A stretch of DNA of 64,000 nt from Flavivirga jejuensis (lineage in GTDB: Bacteria > Bacteroidota > Bacteroidia > Flavobacteriales > Flavobacteriaceae): positions 496,001 to 560,000 of the forward strand of contig NZ_JAUOEL010000002.1 of the NCBI RefSeq assembly GCF_030540765.1. Direction: 5' to 3'. The notes below the pieces were generated by a model that searched no databases, was not told the origin of the DNA, and saw nothing but the letters and a program-made list of their open reading frames with translations. Both the position numbers and the translations under genes were made by a program. Positions 1 through 7,746 of this stretch are shown piece after piece. Within the stretch, counting starts at the first letter, position 1. Every line of letters begins with the position of its first letter.

Positions 1-22
1 TGTTAATTTATTTGGTAATAGA

Positions 23-601
23 TTAAAACTCTAAATTTGACACTAAATCAAATTCATCATAAATAGCTTTATCTTTTAAGTTCTCGAAAAAATTAGCTGA
101 TTTATACTCAATACCAAATTTTGTTCTATCAATTTTTAAAGAAGCTGTCGCCTTATTACCTTCAATCGAAATAGAAAAAGTAACAGGGTTTGTTTTTCCT
201 TTTATTGTTAAATCTCCTGTAACAGTATAAGCGTTCTTACCATTAGCTTTAACACTAACAAGTACTAGTTTTGCTGTTGGGTGTGCAGCTACACCAAAGA
301 AATCATCAGATTTTAAATGACCATCCAATTTCCCTTTGTAATCGCCGTCTAAATCGGTAGTGTTTATAGTTGTCATGTCTATAACAAACTCTCCTCCTGT
401 TAATTTATCTGCTTCAAAATTTAAAAACCCCGATTGTATTGCAATGGTTCCTTCGTGAGATCCAGTTACTTTATAACCTTTCCAAGTCACTTTACTCTTA
501 TCTGCTTTTATTACTTTTTTATCTTTATCTATCGTCGTAAAAGAAAATGTAACCAATGCTATTATAGATAATGCTACTAAATTTTTAATTGTGTTTTTCA
601 T
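23..601 (-). CDS. YceI-family exported protein
   Basis: YceI proteins are exported lipocalin-like beta-barrels that bind long isoprenoid-type lipids; the role of this one is unknown. The 192-residue product has a signal peptide (about residues 1-22) and one complete YceI domain: the KVTWKGYKVTGSHEG, GHLKSDDFF, HPTAKL, TGDLTIKGK and DRTKFGIEY blocks are all present. It begins 30 bases after the stop of the SnoaL-like gene on the same strand, so the two are probably one transcript under the Crp/Fnr-type gene further upstream. Family assignment is secure; substrate and pathway are not visible. Confidence 0.93.
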   Translation of the reverse strand: MKNTIKNLVALSIIALVTFSFTTIDKDKKVIKADKSKVTWKGYKVTGSHEGTIAIQSGFLNFEADKLTGGEFVIDMTTINTTDLDGDYKGKLDGHLKSDDFFGVAAHPTAKLVLVSVKANGKNAYTVTGDLTIKGKTNPVTFSISIEGNKATASLKIDRTKFGIEYKSANFFENLKDKAIYDEFDLVSNLEF

Positions 602-631
602 CTTGTTATTTTTAATTGTTCTTGTTATAAT

Positions 632-985
632 TTATGATCCGTAATAAAATTTTTCTCTAATTATTTTCCCGTCTTTCCAATCTTGAACAGCTACCTGCGT
701 GTAGTTTTTAACACCCCAATCTTTATGTGTGTAATCAAAATGCCATTCTACCATCGTTGTACTTTCTCCAACAGTAACTTTTAAAGGTTTTGCGCCTCTA
801 AATTCGGTAATAGAAGCAAAAAAAGCTTCTTCTCGTTTTCTGTTTATTTCTTTACCTACAAATTCGGGATTATCATTTTCTTGCATAACCACCTCGTCAT
901 GATAAAATTCATCAAAAGCTTCTAATGCGTTACCTTGAAGAATCATATCATTTATTCTACTAATTTTTTCAATTAATGCATTCAT
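632..985 (-). CDS. SnoaL-like / NTF2-fold protein
   Basis: A small cytosolic protein of 117 residues with the NTF2/SnoaL alpha-beta barrel pattern: an N-terminal helix pair (DMILQGNALEAFDEFYHDEV), a short link, then strands carrying TMVEWHFDYTHKDWG and a C-terminal WKDGKIIREKFYY. Family members are cyclases, isomerases or ligand-binding proteins; no catalytic residue set identifies a reaction here. It lies 97 bases downstream of a Crp/Fnr-family gene and 30 bases before the YceI gene. An 8+8 inverted repeat at 1018-1036 lies 32 bases before its start codon and may be the operator for the pair. Confidence 0.85.
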   Translation of the reverse strand: MNALIEKISRINDMILQGNALEAFDEFYHDEVVMQENDNPEFVGKEINRKREEAFFASITEFRGAKPLKVTVGESTTMVEWHFDYTHKDWGVKNYTQVAVQDWKDGKIIREKFYYGS

Positions 986-1017
986 AATTCACTATTTTAA
1001 TTATTATGATACAAATG

Positions 1018-1036
1018 TCTAAAATACCATTTTAGA
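1018..1036. promoter_or_regulatory. Inverted repeat, candidate operator
   Basis: TCTAAAAT-ACC-ATTTTAGA is a perfect 8+8 inverted repeat with a 3-base spacer between the Crp/Fnr-type gene and the SnoaL-like gene, upstream of the latter. Crp/Fnr dimers bind two-fold symmetric sites of about this size, so it is a reasonable operator for the adjacent regulator. That link is inferred from position; in AT-rich DNA a chance palindrome of this length is possible. Confidence 0.4.
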
Positions 1037-1082
1037 TAAAAATAATGTAGATTATATAATAACGTTAATCTAGTTTAATATT

Positions 1083-1676
1083 TTATTGTTCGAATATAAG
1101 TTCACTCTTTATCTTACTTAAAAATTCTTTCGTAATTCCTAAATACGAAGCAATCATGTATTGCGGAATGCGTTGTTCTATTTTAGGATACTGATTTCTA
1201 AAATAAATAAATCTATCTTTTGCTGAAAGGCTAAAACTTCTAACAATACGCTTTTGAGAAGCAACAAATGCTTTTTCTATAATTTGTCTAAAAAAACGTT
1301 CTAATTTTGGAATCGCTTCATATAAATCTTCAATAATATCATAAGAAAACATAATGAGCTCTGTATTTTCCAAACATTGTACATTAAAATCGGCAGGAGT
1401 TTGGGTTATAAAACTTCCAATATCTGAAGTCCACCAATCTTCAATAGAAAACATAACGATATGTTCTTGTCCTTCTTCATCTATATAAAACGTTTTTGTG
1501 CAACCAGATAATACAAAGCATTCGTATTTACAAACATCGCCTTGCTGAACAATAAACTGACCTTTTAAATATTTTCTGTAAGTTACTTTAGATAAAAGTA
1601 TCTCCGCTTCAATTTCTGTTAAAGAAACATAGTTATTAATATAATTTAAAAGTGCTTGTCCTTTTTCTTTAATCAT
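1083..1676 (-). CDS. Crp/Fnr-family transcriptional regulator
   Basis: A 197-residue regulator with an N-terminal cyclic-nucleotide-binding-like beta-roll (about residues 15-125; note KGQFIVQQGDVCKYECFVLSG), a dimerisation helix and a C-terminal winged helix-turn-helix (IPQYMIASYLGITKEFLSKIKSEL, about residues 165-192). The cNMP-pocket residues of true CRP are not evident, so the ligand is unknown; many Bacteroidota homologues are of this short single-ligand-domain type. It heads a minus-strand group with SnoaL-like and YceI genes, the likely targets. Confidence 0.9.
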   Translation of the reverse strand: MIKEKGQALLNYINNYVSLTEIEAEILLSKVTYRKYLKGQFIVQQGDVCKYECFVLSGCTKTFYIDEEGQEHIVMFSIEDWWTSDIGSFITQTPADFNVQCLENTELIMFSYDIIEDLYEAIPKLERFFRQIIEKAFVASQKRIVRSFSLSAKDRFIYFRNQYPKIEQRIPQYMIASYLGITKEFLSKIKSELIFEQ

Positions 1677-1816
1677 ATTACACCTTTATTAAACGTCTAT
1701 GATAATTTATTTGCCTTAAATGATAAGACAAATGAGTTGTTTAATGAACCAGAAAATATTCAGTAGCCATAGGTTCTTAAAAAACATCTATTGGATATTT
1801 TTTGTAAACCTTCCAT

Positions 1817-1854
1817 AACATGATAACAACCAATTATTTGATTGTTATCATGTT
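1817..1854. repeat. 13-bp inverted repeat
   Basis: AACATGATAACAA and its exact complement TTGTTATCATGTT are separated by 12 bases, between the FKBP gene (ending at 1891 on the minus strand) and the Crp/Fnr gene. It could be a weak terminator for the FKBP gene, although no T-run follows, or an upstream operator for the regulator about 140 bases away. Confidence 0.5.
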
Positions 1855-1890
1855 CGAAAAAAAGAATCTATCTTATTTAATTTTTTCTTT

Positions 1891-2334
1891 CTAATTTACA
1901 GAAATAAGACTAATATCAAAAATAAGAACAGCTCCCCCAGGAATACCTCTTATGCCATCATTACCATAACCCAAGTGAGACGGTACTAAAAGCTTACCAC
2001 TCCCTCCTTCTTTAAAATAGGTAAAACCTTCTCTCCAACCTGCAATAAATCTATCTAAATCATATGTAAGAGAATCACTTTCGTCAAAAACACTTCCATT
2101 AGTAAAGTACCCTTTATATGCTACTGTAACATTAGAAGTTATAGTAGGCTGCTCTCCCGTTCCTTCTTCATCAATCACATAATAAAGTCCTGATACACTT
2201 TTCGTTGCATCCAAATTATTTTCAGCAATATAATCTGTGATTTCTTCATCATTTAAAGTAACATAATCTGGCACTTCATCTTTGCTACAAGAAACAAAAA
2301 GAGATAGTACTAAGGCAAGCATAACGCATTTCAT
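1891..2334 (-). CDS. FKBP-type peptidyl-prolyl isomerase, lipoprotein
   Basis: Catalyses cis-trans isomerisation of prolyl peptide bonds, probably helping envelope proteins fold. The 147-residue product starts with a lipoprotein signal and lipobox (LFVSC, Cys about 16), so it is membrane-anchored outside the cytoplasm. A full FKBP domain follows: VAYKGYFTNGSVFDES, W-REGF, LLVPSHLGYG and IPGGAVLIFDISL carry the hydrophobic pocket residues. It resembles the GldI-like FKBP lipoproteins of gliding flavobacteria, but the sequence alone does not show that it is GldI. Single gene, divergent from the MFS transporter. Confidence 0.94.
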   Translation of the reverse strand: MKCVMLALVLSLFVSCSKDEVPDYVTLNDEEITDYIAENNLDATKSVSGLYYVIDEEGTGEQPTITSNVTVAYKGYFTNGSVFDESDSLTYDLDRFIAGWREGFTYFKEGGSGKLLVPSHLGYGNDGIRGIPGGAVLIFDISLISVN

Positions 2335-2458
2335 AATTTATTTTTTTGTTGTAAATATATGAAACACATCTACGTTCTAAATAAAAAAAATCATAAAATT
2401 ATGAATATCCTAACACTAAAACTTAATCTTAATAATTTATATGAACTACTTTTGCTTA

Positions 2459-3667
2459 ATGCAAAAATCAAATAATAAATTCCAATTCGAATTTGTCGCA
2501 TTAATGGCATCACTGATGTCTATTGTTGCTTTATCTATAGACGCATTATTACCTGCACTTCCAAAAATTGGAAATTATTTAGGTACGACGCATCCAAATG
2601 ACAACCAATTACTAATTACCATGATTTTTTTAGGGTTGGGTGTTGGTCAACTTATCTTTGGTCCATTATCTGATAGCTTTGGTAGAAAACCTATTGTATA
2701 TATAGGATTTACAGTATTTATAATTGCTAGTATTATTTGTGTGACCACCGAAAGCTTTGAAATGATGATTATTGGAAGGACGCTTCAAGGCATTGGATTA
2801 TCGTCTCCAAGAACTTTAAGCATTGCTATTGTAAGAGATTCGTATAGTGGTGATTATATGGCCAAAATATTATCTATTGTAGTTATGGTTTTTATTTTAG
2901 TTCCTGTAATCGCTCCTACACTAGGGCTGTTCTTACTAAATTTTTATAATTGGGAATCTATATTTTACGTAAATTTAATATATGGCCTTTTAGTGATGAT
3001 TTGGTTTTGGAAGCGACAACCCGAAACGTTACAAAAGGAAAAGCGTATAAAATTCTCATCGCATCAATTTATTAATGGCGCTAAGGAGTTTATCAAATAT
3101 AAAGACGCTATTGCTTTTACACTTATTTCGGGGTTTATAACGGGGTCGTTTATGGTCTATTTAAGTACCTCGCAACAAATTTTTCAAGAGCAATATAACC
3201 TAGCAGACATGTTTCCTTATATTTTTGCAAGTTTGGCTATATCTATTGGATTGGCCACCTATTTAAATAGTGTGTTTGTTGTAAAATATGGTATGTGGCG
3301 TATTGCATACACGGCAACGGTAGCTTATGCTATTATATCTATTTTGTATATCGTTTTATTTTGGTCGGGAGAAAACCCAAGTATTGGAATCTTAATAAGC
3401 TTTTTTGCTTTACAATTCTTTGCTGTTGGTTTTGTTTTTGGAAACCTAAGAGCCTTGGCCATGCAACCACTGGGGCATATTGCTGGTATAGGGGCAGCTA
3501 TTAATGGTTTTGTTTCTACAGTTATGGCGGTTCCAATAGCTAATTATATTGGTAGTTTTGTTAATGAGTCTGTATTACCGCTGTTTATTGGTTTTTCGGT
3601 TTTTGGTGTATTGTCTGTTTTTACTTTTATTCTTTTAAAAAAGAAAAAGAGCGTGTTGGCCATTTAA
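2459..3667 (+). CDS. Bcr/CflA-family MFS drug efflux transporter
   Basis: A 402-residue inner-membrane proton antiporter of the DHA1 (Bcr/CflA) family, exporting drugs or metabolites. The sequence shows twelve hydrophobic segments, the MFS motif A in loop 2-3 (GPLSDSFGRKPIVYIGF) and the family opening SIDALLPALPKIG. The start at 2459 (MQKSNNK) fits family N-termini better than the in-frame ATG at 2441. It is transcribed alone, divergent from the FKBP gene. Substrate cannot be inferred. Confidence 0.92.
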   Translation: MQKSNNKFQFEFVALMASLMSIVALSIDALLPALPKIGNYLGTTHPNDNQLLITMIFLGLGVGQLIFGPLSDSFGRKPIVYIGFTVFIIASIICVTTESFEMMIIGRTLQGIGLSSPRTLSIAIVRDSYSGDYMAKILSIVVMVFILVPVIAPTLGLFLLNFYNWESIFYVNLIYGLLVMIWFWKRQPETLQKEKRIKFSSHQFINGAKEFIKYKDAIAFTLISGFITGSFMVYLSTSQQIFQEQYNLADMFPYIFASLAISIGLATYLNSVFVVKYGMWRIAYTATVAYAIISILYIVLFWSGENPSIGILISFFALQFFAVGFVFGNLRALAMQPLGHIAGIGAAINGFVSTVMAVPIANYIGSFVNESVLPLFIGFSVFGVLSVFTFILLKKKKSVLAI

Positions 3668-3749
3668 TTTATTGTAAACCTGTGTTCGATGTAAGTAATG
3701 ATCTTTTATAATGTTGATGTACCAAATAGAATGCCCTAAATAGTAGACT

Positions 3750-3914
3750 ACCCTCGGCATATCCTTATTTTGCTGGTTTCATACCCAATCAAGTCGCCCA
3801 CAAGGTTTTAACCTAAAAAGGTCAAAAAACAAAATTCTGTATTTAGACTCCTGTGAAAACGAATGACAATTTCAATGGAAATACCAAGGCAGATTCTAGG
3901 AGAATTCTTTTCAA
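3750..3914. repeat. Dispersed intergenic repeat, copy 1
   Basis: This stretch matches 26679-26890 in the same orientation. Shared blocks are TACCCAATCAAGT, the almost identical GGTCAAAAAACAAAATTC-GTATTT segment, ATGACAATTTCAA-GG and AGAATTCTTTTC. This copy is shorter by an internal block of about 45 bases and ends exactly at the stop codon of the ABC transporter gene. No ORF is present. It is most likely a non-autonomous repeat family or a transcribed untranslated element. Confidence 0.7.
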
Positions 3915-5699
3915 TTAAATCTTAGCTTGATACGTGTATAAATCATAATATCTACCATTTAAAGCAATCAACTCATCATGTGTACCGCGTTCTACTATAT
4001 GACCTGCTTCAATAACTAGAATTTGATCTGCTTTTCTAATGGTACTTAATCGGTGTGCTATAACAATAGTCGTTCTGTTTTTAATTAATTCACCTAAACT
4101 TTTTTGTATTAAAGCTTCACTTTCGGTATCTAAACTAGAAGTAGCTTCATCTAAAATAATAATTTTTGGATCTGCTAAAATAGCACGTGCAATGGCCAAC
4201 CGTTGTCGCTGTCCTCCAGATAACTTCACGCCTCGTTCCCCTATTAAAGTATCCAACCCTGCTTCAAAACGATCTGTAAATTCATTTACATAAGCAGCTT
4301 TAACAGCCTCTTGTAATTCCGTCGCTGTGGCATCTGGTCTTGGAAACATGATATTTTCTTTAATAGTGCCTTCAAATAAAAATTCATCTTGTAAAACAAC
4401 TCCCAAATATTGACGATAGGTATTTAGTTTTACTTTTGATAAATCTTGATTATCTATAGTTACTTTACCTGATTTCGGGCTTAAAAACGTAGCAGATAAA
4501 CCTGCAATAGTAGATTTACCCGAACCTGAACTACCAACTAATGCGGTAGTTGATCCTGCTGAAGCTTTAAAATTAATATGATGCAATACCTCTTTACCTG
4601 CTTCATAAGAAAATGATACATCATCAAAAGCAATGGCCCCTTTAATAGTATTTAATTCAATGGTTCTTTCTTTATCGTCTTCTTCCGCAGTCATATTCAT
4701 GAGTTCCTCAGTTCTATCTAAACCTGCCAAAGCTTCTGTTAACTGACTTCCAATATTACTCATCTGTATTATAGGTGCAATCATAAACCCTAAAATAAGT
4801 GTGAAGAATAAAAACTCTCCTGTAGTCATATCCCCTTGTATCATATAATACCCGCCAATTCCCATAATACCTGTTGTTGCAACCCCAATTAAAAAGGTTG
4901 AAGAACTCGTCATAAAAGCAGTAGCAGTTAAACTCTTTTTTACATTCTGAAATAGTTTATCAACCCCTTTTTCAAAAATTTTATTTTCCTGTGCTTCGGC
5001 ATTAAAGGCTTTAATAACACGAACACCTGCTAAAGTTTCGGTTAAGCGTCCTTTTACTTCTGCACTTATTTCCCCTCGATTTCTAAAAATTGGACGAATA
5101 TATTTAAAAGCTCTAAGTGCAATGTATCCGAATATGGAAAGTGGGACAAACACAAAAAGCGTCATCCATGGGTTTAGTTTTATTAAAATGATCATAGACA
5201 CAATCGCTGTAAAGGTACCTCCTACTAATTGTACTAATCCTGTGCCAATAAGGTTTCTCACACCTTCAACATCATTCATAATACGAGATACTAAAGCACC
5301 CGATTTAGTATTATCAAAAAAACTAATGGGTAATGAAAGCACTTTTTTCTGTACTTGAGCTCGTAACTCACTAATTAAATATTGCGCCTGTACACTTAGT
5401 ATACGTGCGAGTAAAAACGATGTAACCGATTGTATTAAAATAGCACCTAAAACAATACCTATTAAATTATATAACAACCCTACATCTTTACTAGGTACTA
5501 CATCATCTAACAACACTTTACTTTGCCAGGGCAAAATTAAACCAGACAAACTCCTAATAACTATTAAAATTAAACCAATAAATACTAGATTACGCCGTGG
5601 CCATATAATCGTTTTAAAAGCTTGCGTTATGGTTACTTTACTTTTCGTCTTTGCTTTTGGATTATTTTTGAAATGTTGCATTGCAATAATTTTAACCAA
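3915..5699 (-). CDS. ABC exporter, fused permease and ATPase (MsbA/MDR-like)
   Basis: A homodimeric ABC exporter half-transporter of 594 residues. Residues about 35-320 form six membrane helices (type I exporter fold); residues about 350-594 form the nucleotide-binding domain with Walker A GSSGSGKS, Q-loop VLQDEFLFEGT, signature LSGGQRQRLAIARA, Walker B IIILDEATSSLD and H-loop IVIAHRLSTI. All ATPase motifs are intact. Candidate cargo is a lipid (MsbA-like) or drug. A second in-frame ATG six codons in (5681) is an equally possible start. Single gene, with a long AT-rich region upstream. Confidence 0.95.
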   Translation of the reverse strand: MVKIIAMQHFKNNPKAKTKSKVTITQAFKTIIWPRRNLVFIGLILIVIRSLSGLILPWQSKVLLDDVVPSKDVGLLYNLIGIVLGAILIQSVTSFLLARILSVQAQYLISELRAQVQKKVLSLPISFFDNTKSGALVSRIMNDVEGVRNLIGTGLVQLVGGTFTAIVSMIILIKLNPWMTLFVFVPLSIFGYIALRAFKYIRPIFRNRGEISAEVKGRLTETLAGVRVIKAFNAEAQENKIFEKGVDKLFQNVKKSLTATAFMTSSSTFLIGVATTGIMGIGGYYMIQGDMTTGEFLFFTLILGFMIAPIIQMSNIGSQLTEALAGLDRTEELMNMTAEEDDKERTIELNTIKGAIAFDDVSFSYEAGKEVLHHINFKASAGSTTALVGSSGSGKSTIAGLSATFLSPKSGKVTIDNQDLSKVKLNTYRQYLGVVLQDEFLFEGTIKENIMFPRPDATATELQEAVKAAYVNEFTDRFEAGLDTLIGERGVKLSGGQRQRLAIARAILADPKIIILDEATSSLDTESEALIQKSLGELIKNRTTIVIAHRLSTIRKADQILVIEAGHIVERGTHDELIALNGRYYDLYTYQAKI

Positions 5700-6289
5700 T
5701 AGGATTGATTGCTAAATTAATCTTTGTCGCGATTAAAAACATCTGATCCAAAAAAATTAAATGTGTTTTTTAATAAAAAATACTCAATAAACTAATAATC
5801 AACACTTTACAAATAACAGCCTTTATTTTTTTATTTATACACACAAATTACTCATTATCAATATTTAACACATATAAGTAACGTTAAATAGTAAAAAAAC
5901 GAAACCTAATTAAGATAAATTTGTTATCTTAACAGTCTCTCAAAACCTTCAAAGATCAAAACTAGAAAACTATTTATAAACACTTTCTGTTTAGCTAAAA
6001 AATTAGCATACAAAGTAATCATTTTACGGTCTAAATATGGTACACAAATGCTGCTCCAAACTCTATTGGTAGTGCACTATTCTTGTATCGTTTCTTCTAA
6101 TAGAGACAATGATTGTGTTGAGTTTATTCTTAAAAGTAATCATGATAGGTACGGATAAGGCTAGAAAACAAGTATGAATACTCCAGGAGAATTCTAAAAA
6201 TAACACCTCTCAGGTTGAACAAAAACTAAATAAAGTTCAAGTGTTATTACAAATATTTAATTGCTATTAAAAACATTAAAACTAAAATT
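5700..6289. other. 590-base intergenic region
   Basis: No convincing gene was found. It holds the upstream region of the ABC exporter on one side and of the TPR gene on the other. A palindrome containing a perfect -7 box lies at 5910-5932. The end (about 6150-6200, AGGAGAATTCT) has a short resemblance to the dispersed repeat at 3750-3914, too weak to call a copy. Confidence 0.5.
5910..5932 (+). promoter_or_regulatory. Palindrome with embedded -7 box
   Basis: TTAAGATAA and TTATCTTAA form a perfect 9+9 inverted repeat with a 5-base spacer. The sequence TAAATTTG inside it (5916-5923) is an exact match to the Bacteroidota -7 consensus TAnnTTTG on the plus strand. No clear TTTG -33 element is seen. 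If active, transcription would start about 360 bases before the TPR gene, implying a long leader or a separate RNA. Confidence 0.35.
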
Positions 6290-6790
6290 ATGGGACTATT
6301 TAACTTTTTATTTGGAAAAAAGAAAATAACCTTAGACGAGCTTAAAGTAAAGAACCAAGATTATATTTCTAAAAACCCTAAACCTAAAAATGAAGAAAAT
6401 GCACTTATGAGACAAGCTTCAAGGATGCTTACTAGTGAAAATTTTAACGAATCTATTGAGCTTTATAAAAAACTTGCTGAAAATTATCCCCAAAAAAAGG
6501 GCTTGTATTTAAGTCAAATTGGAGCAGCATTTTACTTCCTGAACGATTTTGATAAAGCGATTGAATATTATTTAAAAGCAAAAAATGAAGGTGTCGATTC
6601 ATATATGATAGATAATAATATTTGGGAAACTTGTAAAGCTATTTATTATAGTACTAATGATGACAAAACGATTGAAAGATATCTTGAATATTACCCTCAT
6701 GGTAATTATGCAAAAAAAGCAAAAAAGATACTATCTAAAAAGCAAAAAAAGTGGGGTGTGTTTTTCAACCACAAAATGCAAAGAGTTTGA
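6290..6790 (+). CDS. TPR-containing cytosolic protein
   Basis: A 166-residue protein without a signal peptide. Residues about 45-115 hold two or more TPR-type helix pairs (FNESIELYKKLAENYPQ; AAFYFLNDFDKAIEYYLKAK), which mediate protein contacts. The C-terminus is lysine-rich. It stands alone between long non-coding stretches, and nothing in the neighbourhood indicates its partner. Function unknown. Confidence 0.75.
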   Translation: MGLFNFLFGKKKITLDELKVKNQDYISKNPKPKNEENALMRQASRMLTSENFNESIELYKKLAENYPQKKGLYLSQIGAAFYFLNDFDKAIEYYLKAKNEGVDSYMIDNNIWETCKAIYYSTNDDKTIERYLEYYPHGNYAKKAKKILSKKQKKWGVFFNHKMQRV

Positions 6791-7009
6791 GCATCCAGAA
6801 ATTCAATTTACTATAAACCTATCATATAACTAACTATTTGAAGAAACTGAAATCCTATTTCATAAATCATTCCAAAAATTGAAAGAAATTCAATACACTG
6901 TTTTATGTGCTAAAAAATACTTAAAATTCACTTTCAAAACGATGCAGTAGTCTGCTTAATTTATTACTTTTATTGGCTTAAATAAATCATTAAAAAGATA
7001 ATATAAAAG

Positions 7010-7624
7010 ATGAAAATTATAGGCATTGGTAAAAATTACGTAAGTGATAAAGCAGAAATTGAAACACTTAAAAACGGTGCTCAATTAATATTCACAAAAC
7101 CAGAAAGCACATTAGTTACTAACAATAAAGATGTTGTATTCCCATCAATTACTAACGAATTAGTTTACGAAGTCGAATTAGTTGCTAAAATTGGTAAAAC
7201 TGGGAAAGATATTACTATAGCAGATGCTGCTTCTTATATCTCTGAAATTGCTGTTGGAATAGACTATACTGCTAAAGATGTACTTAATGCCAGTAGGGCA
7301 AATAAAGGACCATGGGCCTTGGCTAAAGGTTTCGACGGTGCATCACCAATATCTAGTTTTAAGCCTATTTCTAATTTTCCAGAACTTAATAATATTAATT
7401 TTGATTTAGTTATAAATGGCGAACAAAAACAAGTTGGTAATACCGATTTTATGATTTATAATTTTAGTGAGATTATTAGCTTTGTTTCTAGCTTTATGAC
7501 CTTAGTTCCAGGAGACTTAATTTTTACAGGAACACCTGCTTTAGGTGCTGGTCAAACTTTTAAAGGGGATCATTTGCAAGCATCTATCGAAGGTGAATTA
7601 TTGCTAGATTTTAAAATGATCTAA
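7010..7624 (+). CDS. Fumarylacetoacetate hydrolase-family enzyme
   Basis: A 204-residue protein of the compact FAH fold, whose members include acylpyruvases, oxaloacetate decarboxylases and isomerases acting on 2-oxo acids with a divalent metal. The metal-binding pattern is visible: E-x-E in YEVELVAKIGK (about residues 57-63), a further acidic residue in GIDYTAKD, and the conserved GDLIFTGTPALGAG near the C-terminus. Length matches the FAHD1-like single-domain group. It is monocistronic; the exact substrate cannot be told from sequence. Confidence 0.93.
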   Translation: MKIIGIGKNYVSDKAEIETLKNGAQLIFTKPESTLVTNNKDVVFPSITNELVYEVELVAKIGKTGKDITIADAASYISEIAVGIDYTAKDVLNASRANKGPWALAKGFDGASPISSFKPISNFPELNNINFDLVINGEQKQVGNTDFMIYNFSEIISFVSSFMTLVPGDLIFTGTPALGAGQTFKGDHLQASIEGELLLDFKMI

Positions 7625-7746
7625 TAAAAGATATTAAATCTAGCCCCCACTAAATACAAAACAAGTTCAACAGAGGAAGTTGGATTAGCCTACCACGCCA
7701 TAAGTGTGGACTAATAAACTATAAATACAAAAAATAGAGATGTTTC

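Noticed and set aside
3295-3504. Overlapping frame inside the MFS transporter gene
   Set aside because: It lies wholly within a conserved gene in another frame and its product has no domain; shadow of the true coding strand.
6150-6200. Third copy of the dispersed repeat
   Set aside because: Only AGGAGAATTCT and a few nearby bases match; not distinguishable from chance.
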